From: Flavobacterium ammoniigenes
GTDB taxonomy: Bacteria; Bacteroidota; Bacteroidia; Flavobacteriales; Flavobacteriaceae
Direction of reading: 5' to 3'
Assembly (NCBI RefSeq): GCF_020886055.1
Contig: NZ_AP025184.1
Span: 806,001-870,000 of the forward strand
Length of the DNA: 64,000 bases
In this document: piece by piece, positions 8,637 through 17,873 of the stretch
Position numbering within the stretch: position 1 is the first letter of the stretch
Layout: each line of letters starts with the position of its first letter
Notes under the pieces: model-generated
What the model saw: the letters and a program-made list of their open reading frames with translations, nothing else
Databases searched by the model: none
Told to the model about the DNA's origin: nothing
Program-made: the position numbers and the translations under genes

Positions 8637-11600
8637 TTATTCCGCTAAAGCCTCTTGATTTCTTTTGTTGCGTCGGTCACGCAACCAGTATTTAGTTCGT
8701 TTTACTAAATAAAACATTACTGGCACCATTACTAAAGTTAGTACTGTAGCATAGGTCAATCCGAAGATAATGGTCCAAGCCAAAGGGCCCCAGAACATCA
8801 CATTATCTCCACCCATAAAGAAATGTGGGTTGAAATCAGTTACCAAAGTAAAGAAGTCAAAGTTCAATCCGATTGCTAATGGAATTAATCCCAAGATTGC
8901 GGTTAAAGCGGTTAATAATACCGGACGCAATCTTGATTTTCCAGATTCAATAATTACTTCTTTAATTTCCTCCAAGCTTAAATCGTCGTGGCTTTCCAGT
9001 TGTTTGTCTGCTACTTTTTTGTCCAATAATAAGACAAAGAAGTCCATTAATACGATTCCGTTTTTCACCACAACTCCAGCTAGCGAAATGATTCCCATCA
9101 TGGTCATTAAGATTACAAAATCCATATTGGCAATTACGTAACCATAAAATACACCACTAAAACTCAACAATACGGTAAACATGATGATCATGGTTTTTGA
9201 TACGGAGTTAAACTGCAATACAATAATGATGGTAATTCCAGCCAAGGCTAAAAACAAGGCATACATCAAGAAACTTTGGTTTTTACCTTGTTCTTCTTGT
9301 ACTCCAGAGAACGAATAAGTCACACTTTTCGGTAGGTTGTAACTTTTTAGTTCTTCCTGGATTTGTTTGGTAATTTCATCGCCATTATAACCGGTCAACA
9401 CATTCGAATAAATAGTCATAATTCGTTTGTGATTCTTTCTCTTGATCTGATTATACGTATTGGTTTTTTCCGTTTGTGAAACAGCCGAAATAGGCACTTG
9501 CATGATTTGACCATTACTTGGGTTTCTGAACGTCATCGATTGGTTGAAAAGGATGTTTTCGTTTTTACGTTGGTCGTCTTGCATACGCATGACAATATTG
9601 TAATCGTCATCGCCTTCTTTGTAAGTTGATATTTCTTGTCCGTAAACCGAACGACGAAGGTTAAACCCAAGTTGTCCAGTAGAAATTCCCATACTTCCGG
9701 CATTGGCACGATCTACTTTTACTTCCAATTCAGGACTTTCTTTGTTGATATCAATGCTCAATTTTTCGATACCCGGAATGTTTTTAGAATCTATAAAAGC
9801 AATCATTTTGTCGGCTTCAGTCAACATTTGTTCGTAATCAGCACCTGTTAATTGAATACTAATTGGATACCCTGCAGGCGGTCCGTTTGAATCTTTTTCT
9901 ACAGTTACAGTAGCACCAGCAATTCCGGTAACTTTACTTCTGATTTCTTCTAAAATCACAGAAGTATTGATACCTTTTCTAAATTTGAATTCAGAGAAGC
10001 TCACAGTCACTTTACCTTTATAAGGTGTTTCAGAAGCTGATCCAGCGTCTACATTTGGATTACCAGCACCCACACCCACTTGCGAAATAATCGATTCCGC
10101 CATGAAATTTTTGTCAGTAGCAGGGTCTACATATTTTTCTAAAATTTGAATAATTTGTTTTTCTACAAACAAAGTCGCCTTGTTGGTTTTTTCGATCGTT
10201 GTCCCTTGAGGATATTCGATATAAGCAATGGCTTGGTTCGGAATATTATCAGGGAAGAACAATACTTTTCTAGGGAAAATTCCCAAAAGTATAAACGAGA
10301 AGAAAAGTAAAACAATAATACCTCCAAAGGCTTTCCAAGCTGTTTTTCCAGATAAAATTTTAGCTAAAAAGATTTTGTATTTTTCTTCCATTCTAGGAAA
10401 GAAACTGTACTGAAAATCTTGGGTCCATTGGAACACTTTCCAATAATATAGCCACATCAATCCAACAGATATTAGTAATAAATGTCCTAATCCACGCAAT
10501 AACTTACTATCGTAAATATTACCTGGAACAGCAAATAAAACACCCAAAGCGATGAAAAGAATAGTGTAAAATCGCAAGCTTTTCTTCTTGATGTTTTTAT
10601 CTTCTAAAGCCATAGAACCACCTGTCATAGCAGCGTTGATAACCATCGCTACAAATAAAGATCCAGTTAAAGTTACTGTCAAGGTGATTGGGAAATATTT
10701 CATGAATTTACCCATAGTTCCTGGCCAAAGGGCAAAAGGCAAAAAGGCCATCAATGTAGTAGCTGTTGACGAAATTACCGGCCAAGCAATTTCTCCAATT
10801 CCCACTTTAGAAGCCTGAATTCGGGTCATTCCTTTTTGCATATTGGCATACACATTATCCACTACCACAATACCGTCATCTACCAGCATTCCTAATCCCA
10901 TTACCAAACCAAAAAGCACCATAGTGTTTAGGGTCAAACCAAACATGGAAAGAATGGCAAAGGCAATCATCATAGACAATGGAATGGCAGCGCCTACAAA
11001 TAATGAGTTACGCAATCCCATAGTAAACATTAACACAATCATTACCAGAATGATTCCGAAAATGATGTGGTTAGATAATTCATCTACTTGGTGTTCTACT
11101 CGAGACGATTGATCGCTTGTTAATTCTACTTTTAAGTTTTTAGGCAAATAAGTTTCTTGTGCTAAAGCAACTCTTTCTTTTACTTGATCAATAGCCGAAA
11201 TCATGTTTTGATTGGAACGTTTTTTAACGTTCAACATCACTACTTCAGTTCCTTTTTCACGAGCATAAGTTGTTTTTTCTTTTTCTTTAAAACTTACTGT
11301 CGCAATGTTTTTAAGATACACGGTTCCACCAAACGATTTCACAATGATGTTTTCTAACTCTTTTGGGTCTTTAAATTCACCAACAATTCGAATGTTATTT
11401 CGAGATCCTTGCGAAGTTAAATTCCCACCCGAAAGGGTCATGTTTTCGTATTTAACTGCATTTTGAATGTCGTCAAAAGTTACTTGAGCGGCTGTCATTT
11501 TAAAGATATCAACCGCAATTTCAACTTCTTTATCATCGACACCTAGAATGTCAACTTTTTTGATTTCTGAAATTTCTTCGATATCATCTTGTAGTAATTC

Positions 11601-12110
11601 CCCATATTTTTTTAACTGTTGGGTAGTATAATTCCCCTGTAAGTTGATGTTCAAAATAGGCACTTCCTCAGAGATGTTCAATTCAAAAACATTGGGCTCT
11701 ACCTTACTACCGTTGTCCATATTGGGCCAATCGGTATCTGACTTAGCATTGTCTACTTTATCTTTAATTTTTTGTTTGGCTTGTTCTACCGTAACATCAT
11801 CTGAAAATTCAGCGATAATCATTCCGTAATCTTGAAATGAACTCGATGTTACTTTATCAACTCCACTGATGTTTTTGATTTGTTTTTCAAGGGGTTTGAT
11901 GACCAATTTTTCAACATCTTCAGCTGAGTTTCCAGGAAACACAGAGGAAATGTATATTTTGTTCTCGATAATTTCAGGGAAATCTTCACGAGGCATATTA
12001 ATGTATGCAGTCAAACCTGCAATGACAATAATGAAAGTCAAGATATAAACGGTAACACGATTGTCTACCGCCCAACTTGAAATGCCGAATTCTTTATTTT
12101 GATGACTCAT
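8637..12110 (-). CDS. RND multidrug efflux pump, inner-membrane subunit (AcrB/HAE1 type)
   Basis: Proton-driven pump that works with the MFP and TolC encoded upstream. It is 1157 residues, longer than AcrB (about 1050). The first helix is near residues 21-41. A large periplasmic porter region follows, then the TM4 proton relay GLGMLVDDGIVVVDN with paired Asp near residue 410. The second half repeats the plan, with the TM10-11 region FVILMTMMGIISLAGVVVKNGIVLMDFF. Between TM6 and TM7 (about residues 510-565) two extra hydrophobic segments are seen (LRFYTILFIALGVLFAV; LGHLLLISVGLMWLYYW), which explains the length. The substrate is unknown. It is the last gene of the TetR-controlled operon. Confidence 0.93.
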   Translation of the reverse strand: MSHQNKEFGISSWAVDNRVTVYILTFIIVIAGLTAYINMPREDFPEIIENKIYISSVFPGNSAEDVEKLVIKPLEKQIKNISGVDKVTSSSFQDYGMIIAEFSDDVTVEQAKQKIKDKVDNAKSDTDWPNMDNGSKVEPNVFELNISEEVPILNINLQGNYTTQQLKKYGELLQDDIEEISEIKKVDILGVDDKEVEIAVDIFKMTAAQVTFDDIQNAVKYENMTLSGGNLTSQGSRNNIRIVGEFKDPKELENIIVKSFGGTVYLKNIATVSFKEKEKTTYAREKGTEVVMLNVKKRSNQNMISAIDQVKERVALAQETYLPKNLKVELTSDQSSRVEHQVDELSNHIIFGIILVMIVLMFTMGLRNSLFVGAAIPLSMMIAFAILSMFGLTLNTMVLFGLVMGLGMLVDDGIVVVDNVYANMQKGMTRIQASKVGIGEIAWPVISSTATTLMAFLPFALWPGTMGKFMKYFPITLTVTLTGSLFVAMVINAAMTGGSMALEDKNIKKKSLRFYTILFIALGVLFAVPGNIYDSKLLRGLGHLLLISVGLMWLYYWKVFQWTQDFQYSFFPRMEEKYKIFLAKILSGKTAWKAFGGIIVLLFFSFILLGIFPRKVLFFPDNIPNQAIAYIEYPQGTTIEKTNKATLFVEKQIIQILEKYVDPATDKNFMAESIISQVGVGAGNPNVDAGSASETPYKGKVTVSFSEFKFRKGINTSVILEEIRSKVTGIAGATVTVEKDSNGPPAGYPISIQLTGADYEQMLTEADKMIAFIDSKNIPGIEKLSIDINKESPELEVKVDRANAGSMGISTGQLGFNLRRSVYGQEISTYKEGDDDYNIVMRMQDDQRKNENILFNQSMTFRNPSNGQIMQVPISAVSQTEKTNTYNQIKRKNHKRIMTIYSNVLTGYNGDEITKQIQEELKSYNLPKSVTYSFSGVQEEQGKNQSFLMYALFLALAGITIIIVLQFNSVSKTMIIMFTVLLSFSGVFYGYVIANMDFVILMTMMGIISLAGVVVKNGIVLMDFFVLLLDKKVADKQLESHDDLSLEEIKEVIIESGKSRLRPVLLTALTAILGLIPLAIGLNFDFFTLVTDFNPHFFMGGDNVMFWGPLAWTIIFGLTYATVLTLVMVPVMFYLVKRTKYWLRDRRNKRNQEALAE

Positions 12111-12153
12111 AATTTAGGGTATTAGGTTATTTGTTTATAAAGTTATAAGCAAA

Positions 12154-12516
12154 TTATTTAGGTAATTGTGATTTATATAATCCATTAATTAACACAGTAA
12201 CCTCGGTTATTTTTTCTCTAATTTCAATATATTTTTGTTCTTCAAAGTATTCAAAATCAAATGACAAAATCAATTGGTTCAACAATTCTAAAGCAGATCC
12301 AAATGCAATTTCAGTAAATCTCGCTTTATCTTTCATAGAATTTCTGCCAGAGCCTTCAGCTAAATTTGAAGCTATAGAAACGGCACATCTTCTCATTTGA
12401 CTAGTCAAACCAAAAAGTTCATCTTTTGGGAAAAGCTTTGTAGTTTTATAAATTTCAGAAGCTAATTCTCTTGCTTTTTGCCAAGCAATAAGTTTTTCAA
12501 AACTAAATGTTTTCAT
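12154..12516 (-). CDS. Four-helix-bundle protein (23S rRNA intervening-sequence protein family)
   Basis: About 120 residues, read as the S23/IVP-type four-helix bundle family. The family pattern is clear: KLIAWQKARELASEIYK, then FPKDELFGLTSQMRRCAVSIASNLAEGSGR, then a second helix pair. Family members are often encoded inside 23S rRNA insertions or scattered singly in Bacteroidota genomes, and their function is not established. Here the gene lies inside an efflux operon, between the membrane-fusion and pump genes and in the same direction. The alternative ATG at 12534 would add six residues (MFKSPH). The chosen start matches the usual family N-terminus. Confidence 0.88.
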   Translation of the reverse strand: MKTFSFEKLIAWQKARELASEIYKTTKLFPKDELFGLTSQMRRCAVSIASNLAEGSGRNSMKDKARFTEIAFGSALELLNQLILSFDFEYFEEQKYIEIREKITEVTVLINGLYKSQLPK

Positions 12517-12556
12517 ATGGGGGCTTTTAAACATTTAAACAAATCAACTTTTTAAA

Positions 12557-13699
12557 CTAAAAATTCAATTTCATTCCTTCCGAAATCGTGTTGACTCCTT
12601 CAATTACAATGATATCATTAGCATTTAAGCCGCTTAGGATTTCGGTTAGATTGTCAGATGATTTTCCTACAGTTACCATTGTTTTTTTAGCAGTAGCAGT
12701 TTTTCCATTGCTGTTGGCAGCTACAAAAACAAATTGGTTTCCTTTACCGTCTTCTTGAACCACATTTGAAGGTACAACAATTGCATTTTTAACAGTGTAA
12801 TCAATTACTTTTAATTTGGCTACTTGGTTAGGGCGCAATAAATTTTCAGGATTTGGAATGCTTACTTCAATTCCGAAACTTCTGTTGTTTGGATTGATGA
12901 AATTTCCAATCTGACGTACTTTCCCTTTGTAATTTTTATTCAATGAAGTCAAGAAAACATCAACTTGAGTTCCTACTTTCAACTTGCCAATATAGCTTTC
13001 AGGAATCGAAGTGGAAACGTACATATTATTAAGGTTAACAATTCGCATTAAACCTTGTGGTCCTGCTGAAACAACTTGTCCTCTTTCTACAAAAACTTCG
13101 TCAATGGTACCAGAGAATGGCGCGCGAATTTCCGTTTTTGACAACATAGCTTTGGCTTGTGCTACGGAACGTTGTAAGCTCAACATTTGTGTTTGTGCTT
13201 GTAAATACTGAATTTCTGAACCAATTTTTTGACTCCAAAGATTTTTTTGTCTTTCAAAAGTTGTTTTAGCCAATTGGTATTGTGTTTCTAAACTAGCAAC
13301 TTGTTGGCTAGAGCCACCATCATCTACACGAGCTAAAAGCTGTCCTTTGCTTACGCGTTGTCCTGCTTTTACATTAAGTGCTACTAAAGTTCCTGGCATT
13401 TCAGGTTGAATTAAGATATTCTCTTTAGTTTCCACACTTCCTTGGATATCCAAATAGTGATTGAACACAGTGTCTTTCAAAGTAGCAACCGAAACCAAAG
13501 CTTCTTCTTTTCTTACGTTCAAAGTAGCTAACGCCGCTTCAATCTTAGCTAAGTCAGCTTGTATAGCCGCTTTTCTTGCTTGTAATTCTTTGTTGTTTTT
13601 AGCTGCAATCAATTGATCTACGGTTTGATTGTTGTTTTTTTCTCCGCAAGAAACAACTAGTGTAGCTGCGATCAATAATGCGAAAAGTTGTTTTGTCAT
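12557..13699 (-). CDS. RND efflux membrane-fusion lipoprotein (HlyD/AcrA type)
   Basis: Periplasmic adaptor joining the pump to TolC. The ATG at 13697-13699 gives about 380 residues starting with a lipoprotein signal, MTKQLFALLIAATLVVSC, with Cys as the acylation site. A coiled-coil segment follows (AARKAAIQADLAKIEAALATL), then the barrel-sandwich lipoyl-like halves around GTLVALNVKAGQRVSKGQLLARVDD and ILIQP, a helical hairpin (YQLAKTTFERQKNLWSQKIG), and a beta-barrel domain (RAPFSGTIDEVFVERGQVVSAG). An upstream ATG at 13720 is possible but would lengthen the charged part of the signal. It belongs with the TolC and RND genes on either side. Confidence 0.93.
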   Translation of the reverse strand: MTKQLFALLIAATLVVSCGEKNNNQTVDQLIAAKNNKELQARKAAIQADLAKIEAALATLNVRKEEALVSVATLKDTVFNHYLDIQGSVETKENILIQPEMPGTLVALNVKAGQRVSKGQLLARVDDGGSSQQVASLETQYQLAKTTFERQKNLWSQKIGSEIQYLQAQTQMLSLQRSVAQAKAMLSKTEIRAPFSGTIDEVFVERGQVVSAGPQGLMRIVNLNNMYVSTSIPESYIGKLKVGTQVDVFLTSLNKNYKGKVRQIGNFINPNNRSFGIEVSIPNPENLLRPNQVAKLKVIDYTVKNAIVVPSNVVQEDGKGNQFVFVAANSNGKTATAKKTMVTVGKSSDNLTEILSGLNANDIIVIEGVNTISEGMKLNF

Positions 13700-13732
13700 G
13701 GGTGTTCTATTAAGTGTCATAATATGGTGCTG

Positions 13733-15079
13733 TTAGTTCTTTGTTGTTATTTTTTCTAAAGAGGCTTTTTTATTGATTACGTCAAGCATGGCTTGTAAAT
13801 AATTTTGTTGTGTGGAATACAATTGGCGTTGTGCCTCACTCAAATCAAAACTAGACGACAAACCTTCTTTCAATTTGATTTGTTGTTTGTTTTCAATGCG
13901 TTCAGCAAGAGCTAAACTGCTTTTTGTGGTGTTCAATTGTTCTAAACTGTATTCGTAATCGCTTTTGGCTTTCTCAAATTGTAGTTTAAGACTTTGTTCT
14001 ACTTGTAACATTTGTGTTTTGGCTTGTTCCAAAGCAATCTTAGCTTGTTGTGTGCGAGCACTTCTTCCTAAACTGCTAAAAATAGGAACATTCAAACTGA
14101 CTCCAACATTAGCAAAATTCAACCATTTTTGATTGTTGGTAAAAAACTGAAATTGGTTTCCAAAAGCATTATACCCAATATTATAGGCTGCTCCTAAAGA
14201 TGGAAGTGCATTACTTTTTTCCAATAAAAGCAATAATTTTTTGCTTTGAACAAGGTTCTCTTGAATTTTGAAATCAATAGAATTTTCTACTTGAAAAGGG
14301 GTAGTAGTTAACTCAAAATTGATGTTGTTTAAACTAAGGTTGTTTAGGTTTTCAGTCAAAACCAACTCTTTGTCAATTGTAATTCCAAGAATTAATTTCA
14401 ACATATTGGTAGCAATTACCTTTTGTCTTTTGATGTTTTCTTGAGCACTTTTAATCGTAGTCAAGGTAATTTGAAGTTGTTCTACATTTTCTTCTTCAAT
14501 CAAACCGTTTTTGAAAATTTGATTGGTTTCATTTAAGGTTTTCTCCAAATTCAATTTATTCTTTTCCAATATAGCAATACTCTCATTGGCTAGCAATACA
14601 TTGCCATACGCATTGACTACCATTTCACGAATTTCTTGATTGGTTTTGATTTTGGCATTTTCTGAAATTTGCAAATACACTTTTGCCGATTGCAATCCAA
14701 CCAAATAGGAACCATTGAAGAGGAGTTGGCTAACTGTTGCGCTTCCCAACATATTGTGTCTGGTTCCAAAAGCTACCTCGGCAAATTCACCTTTTGTTCC
14801 GCCAAAAAATTCAGCTGGGATCAAGGATTTTTGCAATTCAATATTGTTTTGGTATCCAAGCGACGCATTGATTTGTGGCAAACCTATAGTGGTGGTTTCC
14901 CATTTTTTCTTTTTAGCCGCATCAATATCTCGACCGGCATTGATAGCAGAATAGTTGTTTTTTAAAGCGTAATCAATAGCTTCGTTTAAGCTAAAAGAAT
15001 AGGATTCTTTGAGGGTGTTAGTTTGTGCCTGCATCACAAAACTAAGAGTTAAGAGGACAATTAATTGGATTTTCTTCAT
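13733..15079 (-). CDS. TolC-family outer-membrane efflux protein
   Basis: Outer-membrane channel of the tripartite pump, 448 residues. A Sec signal peptide (MKKIQLIVLLTLSFVMQAQ) is followed by two structural repeats with long helices (for example the region around EIREMVVNAYGNVLLANESIAILEKN, and QQAKIALEQAKTQMLQVEQSL). These fit the trimeric alpha-barrel of the outer membrane factor family. It lies just after the TetR gene and 33 bp before the adaptor start. The sequence does not show the substrate. Confidence 0.92.
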   Translation of the reverse strand: MKKIQLIVLLTLSFVMQAQTNTLKESYSFSLNEAIDYALKNNYSAINAGRDIDAAKKKKWETTTIGLPQINASLGYQNNIELQKSLIPAEFFGGTKGEFAEVAFGTRHNMLGSATVSQLLFNGSYLVGLQSAKVYLQISENAKIKTNQEIREMVVNAYGNVLLANESIAILEKNKLNLEKTLNETNQIFKNGLIEEENVEQLQITLTTIKSAQENIKRQKVIATNMLKLILGITIDKELVLTENLNNLSLNNINFELTTTPFQVENSIDFKIQENLVQSKKLLLLLEKSNALPSLGAAYNIGYNAFGNQFQFFTNNQKWLNFANVGVSLNVPIFSSLGRSARTQQAKIALEQAKTQMLQVEQSLKLQFEKAKSDYEYSLEQLNTTKSSLALAERIENKQQIKLKEGLSSSFDLSEAQRQLYSTQQNYLQAMLDVINKKASLEKITTKN

Positions 15080-15086
15080 TGTATGA

Positions 15087-15683
15087 TTAGGATTGATTTG
15101 AAATTATGTATTGGTTTAATTCTAGTATTCCTTTGGGAGTTGCCATGGCTCTAATATGGTATTCTAAGGCTTCTAATTCTAATTTTTTAGCTTTCTTTTC
15201 TGAGCTTGTATTTTCATTAATTGTAAAAATCAATGCATAATAAAAGTAGACATAACTCGACACGTTTATGGTGTCTCGGTACAAACCTTCTTGGATTCCT
15301 TTTTCAATATTTTGTTTGAATAAGGTAGTACATTCTGACTGCAATTTTTCAGTTAATTTTTCATGAATTTCGGGATAGTGTTTTTTTAACTGATATGAAG
15401 GAGACGTTTCAATAGAAACAAACATTTCTTTGATCATTTTTATGATCTCGAAATTTTCTTTAATTGCATTGTATTTTTTAGCTACAATCTCATCTATTGT
15501 GGTATAAATAGTATGAGTAATTGTCTCTGTCGTTTCTGCAATTAAAAGTTCTTTATTGCAAAAATACTTGTAGATGGTTTTTTTAGAAATACACATTTCA
15601 TTGGCAATATCATCCATAGTAACGCTTTTGAAACCAAGTTTCAAAAAGAGCTGGGTCGCTTTTGCAATGATTTTTTCTTTCAT
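15087..15683 (-). CDS. TetR-family transcriptional regulator
   Basis: Likely local repressor of the efflux operon, of which it is the first gene. The start is ATG 15681-15683 (MKEKIIAKATQLF), giving 198 residues. A longer frame from a TTG would run into the promoter. The N-terminal helix-turn-helix is clear: TQLFLKLGFKSVTMDDIANEMCISKKTIYKYFCNKELL. The C-terminal part is the variable ligand-binding and dimerisation domain, with no recognisable ligand motif. A 9 bp inverted repeat around the promoter (15715-15742) is the probable operator, which suggests autoregulation with release by a pump substrate. Confidence 0.92.
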   Translation of the reverse strand: MKEKIIAKATQLFLKLGFKSVTMDDIANEMCISKKTIYKYFCNKELLIAETTETITHTIYTTIDEIVAKKYNAIKENFEIIKMIKEMFVSIETSPSYQLKKHYPEIHEKLTEKLQSECTTLFKQNIEKGIQEGLYRDTINVSSYVYFYYALIFTINENTSSEKKAKKLELEALEYHIRAMATPKGILELNQYIISNQS

Positions 15684-15701
15684 AATTTTTTTAAAGTGGT
15701 G

Positions 15702-15733
15702 CAAATGTATGAAAGGAAACTTTGAATACCAAA
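15702..15733 (-). promoter_or_regulatory. Promoter of the tetR-tolC-mfp-rnd operon
   Basis: Minus strand: TTTG at 15730-15733, 20-base spacer, then TACATTTG at 15702-15709, a strong match to the Bacteroidetes consensus. The -7 box is 18 bases before the tetR ATG. Confidence 0.65.
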
Positions 15734-15742
15734 AAAGTTTCC
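15715..15742. promoter_or_regulatory. Putative TetR operator (inverted repeat)
   Basis: Perfect 9 bp arms GGAAACTTT (15715-15723) and AAAGTTTCC (15734-15742) with a 10-base spacer that contains the -33 box. This 28 bp layout suits a TetR dimer blocking RNA polymerase. Confidence 0.6.
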
Positions 15743-15826
15743 ATTGTTTTTACCAATAGCACTATTGAAAAGAGGGATTCTAAAAATCTACTCTTTTTTT
15801 GGAACAAATTATTCAGATGGGAATTG

Positions 15827-15834
15827 TATATTTG
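15827..15834 (+). promoter_or_regulatory. -7 element upstream of the polyprenyl synthase gene
   Basis: TATATTTG, 29 bases before the ATG. A TTTG upstream is about 25 bases away, which is longer than usual, so the -33 box is uncertain. Confidence 0.4.
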
Positions 15835-15863
15835 GGGCTTAGTAAATAAGAATTAAAGAAGCT

Positions 15864-16838
15864 ATGCATTCCATTCAACAGTATCAAGATTTTGTTTTGG
15901 ATTTTCTTAACGCACAACCCAAGCTGCGTGAGCCTAAAAATTTATACGAACCTATTCAATACATATTAGGTCTTGGCGGAAAAAAAATAAGACCTGTACT
16001 TACTTTGATGAGTGCCGAAATTTTTGATGCCGACTATTCTAAAGCACTTCCAGCAGCATTAGCAGTAGAAGTTTTTCATAATTTTTCGTTAGTGCATGAC
16101 GACATTATGGATGATGCGCCTTTGCGAAGAGGAAATGTGACGGTGCATGAAAAATGGAATATTAACACCGGCATCCTTTCAGGAGATGCTATGTTGATTT
16201 TGGCGTACCAATATTTTGAGCAATACGAACCTGCTATTTTTAGAGAATTAGCCAAGTTGTTTAGCAAGACCGCTTTGGAGGTTTGTGAAGGTCAGCAATG
16301 GGATGTAGATTTCGAAACCCGTTCCGATGTAACCATTCCGGAATATTTGAAAATGATTGAATACAAAACGGCAGTTTTGGTTGCAGCAGCTATGAAAATG
16401 GGTGCTATTGTAGCCGAAACTTCAGTTGAAAATGGCGAATTAATATACGATTTTGGATTGAATTTAGGTTTGGCGTTCCAATTGCAAGACGATTATTTGG
16501 ATGCGTTTGGTAATCCAGCCACTTTTGGAAAACAAATTGGTGGCGACATCATCGAAAATAAAAAAACCTATTTGTATCTTAAAGCAATTGAATTTGCTTC
16601 GGCAGAAGAGAAAGCCAAATTATTGCAGTTATTTTCGGTCTCACTTGAAGAAAACAAAACCAAAATCGAAGCAGTGAAATCTATTTTCAATACATCTGGC
16701 GCTTCAAATGCTACACAACAAGCTATTCAAGACTACACCTTGAAAGCGTTTGCTACCTTAGATAAAATGAACATAAGTCCCGATAAAAAAGCGATATTGA
16801 AATCATTTGGAGAGAATTTAATGAATCGAAATGTCTAA
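15864..16838 (+). CDS. Polyprenyl diphosphate synthase (trans-prenyltransferase)
   Basis: Chain-elongating prenyltransferase that condenses IPP units onto an allylic diphosphate, 324 residues. The first Asp-rich motif is DDIMDD (D79-D84) followed by RRG, and the second is QLQDDYLDAFG (D209, D210, D213). Both bind Mg-diphosphate. GGKKIRP near residue 39 binds IPP. In Flavobacteria such enzymes make the side chain of menaquinone or other long prenyl chains. The residues before the first motif (FHNFSLVHDD) do not settle chain length by eye. The next gene overlaps its 3' end by 8 bp, so the two are translationally coupled. Confidence 0.94.
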   Translation: MHSIQQYQDFVLDFLNAQPKLREPKNLYEPIQYILGLGGKKIRPVLTLMSAEIFDADYSKALPAALAVEVFHNFSLVHDDIMDDAPLRRGNVTVHEKWNINTGILSGDAMLILAYQYFEQYEPAIFRELAKLFSKTALEVCEGQQWDVDFETRSDVTIPEYLKMIEYKTAVLVAAAMKMGAIVAETSVENGELIYDFGLNLGLAFQLQDDYLDAFGNPATFGKQIGGDIIENKKTYLYLKAIEFASAEEKAKLLQLFSVSLEENKTKIEAVKSIFNTSGASNATQQAIQDYTLKAFATLDKMNISPDKKAILKSFGENLMNRNV

Positions 16839-17199
16839 TTCTACTTCGTATATCGCGCCCTTAAATACAGAGGTATTGCTTGATGAAGCGACTAACGAAA
16901 ACTTGTATTTCAACTTAATCGAGCAAATTAATAAAGATTTCAATTTAGCCAATGAATCGATCGACTTGCCTCAGGACATTCAACCAGAGGAGTTGAAAAA
17001 TGAATTACACGAAAAAATTTACCGATTGATTCAGTATAAGTTTGCTGAATATTTGAACTTACTCTATATAGTAGACGTTCCCGAAGATCAAATTAAAAAA
17101 TTGGATGGTTCGGATATTGCAGAGTTAGCTAAGCAAGTTGCGTTCTTAATCTTAAAAAGAGAATGGATGAAAGTTTGGTTTCGAAATAAATACCAATAA
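16831..17199 (+). CDS. Hypothetical protein coupled to the polyprenyl synthase gene
   Basis: 122 residues, not recognised. It is acidic, probably helical and soluble, with no signal peptide or membrane segment and no cysteines. The start overlaps the end of the prenyl synthase gene by 8 bp, so the two are very likely co-translated. The C-terminal part (AELAKQVAFLILKREWMKVWFRNKYQ) is basic and aromatic. A role linked to prenyl chain synthesis is only a guess from context. Confidence 0.8.
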   Translation: MSNSTSYIAPLNTEVLLDEATNENLYFNLIEQINKDFNLANESIDLPQDIQPEELKNELHEKIYRLIQYKFAEYLNLLYIVDVPEDQIKKLDGSDIAELAKQVAFLILKREWMKVWFRNKYQ

Positions 17200-17204
17200 T
17201 TTTC

Positions 17205-17753
17205 TTAAAAATACAATCGAACAAAAGGCATTAGGGCATCGCTGTAAATACTGTTATCCTTATCGAACAATAAATTGTAGCGTGCACCAAGGGTAACATT
17301 ACCATTACGATAACCGGCACCAACATACAATCCGGTGTTCCAATATTTTTGGGTAACGGGATTGGGTATCATTTGTAATTCTGTATTCACTCTTAGTTGT
17401 TCAATCTCTAATGAAAGTTGAATTTTTTCAATGGGTTGAAACAAGCCAATACCACTTACACCCAGTACACCAGTAGTGTAATAATTTTTGGAATTGGTAA
17501 AACTTCCAATTAATCCAGCGCCTACACTTACATATTTATTTACAGGATAAATAGCGCTCGGGGCGATAGTAATTTCGGTATAACCAGTTCCGAAATTCAA
17601 TCCAAATCCGCCACCATATTGTAGTTGTTTCCAGAATTCTTTTGGGGTATTTTCCGCAATCGTTTGCGAATAGGAAAAAGAAAAAAGAAAAAGAATTGGG
17701 ATTGTTACCAATACTTTTGGATTCCATATGCGCTCAAAATTGATTTTTTTCAT
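17205..17753 (-). CDS. Exported protein, probable outer-membrane beta-barrel
   Basis: 182 residues from ATG 17751-17753. A signal region with a long basic N-terminus (MKKINFERIWNPK) precedes the hydrophobic VLVTIPILFLFSFSYSQ, with likely cleavage after SYSQ. The mature part alternates hydrophobic and polar residues with Gly and Tyr turns (YGGGFGLNFGTGYTEITIAPSAIYP, VGAGYRNGNVTLGARYN) and ends in VRLYF. A terminal Phe is typical of outer-membrane barrels. Its function is not recognised. It converges with the preceding plus-strand gene with only 5 bp between the stops. A TTG upstream is not favoured as start. Confidence 0.82.
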   Translation of the reverse strand: MKKINFERIWNPKVLVTIPILFLFSFSYSQTIAENTPKEFWKQLQYGGGFGLNFGTGYTEITIAPSAIYPVNKYVSVGAGLIGSFTNSKNYYTTGVLGVSGIGLFQPIEKIQLSLEIEQLRVNTELQMIPNPVTQKYWNTGLYVGAGYRNGNVTLGARYNLLFDKDNSIYSDALMPFVRLYF

Positions 17754-17828
17754 CGGTGTTTCAACAATTTTTAACAAAATTTAACGTAAAAGTAGTTAAA
17801 TAATAAGGTTAAATAGATTGGTTTATTG

Positions 17829-17836
17829 TACTTTTG
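17829..17836 (+). promoter_or_regulatory. -7 element of the sucAB promoter
   Basis: TACTTTTG, 37 bases before the sucA ATG. The -33 element is not clear (GTTA at about the right distance). Confidence 0.5.
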
Positions 17837-17873
17837 TCAACAAATTAAACAAAAAGCATATTAATCAATAATT

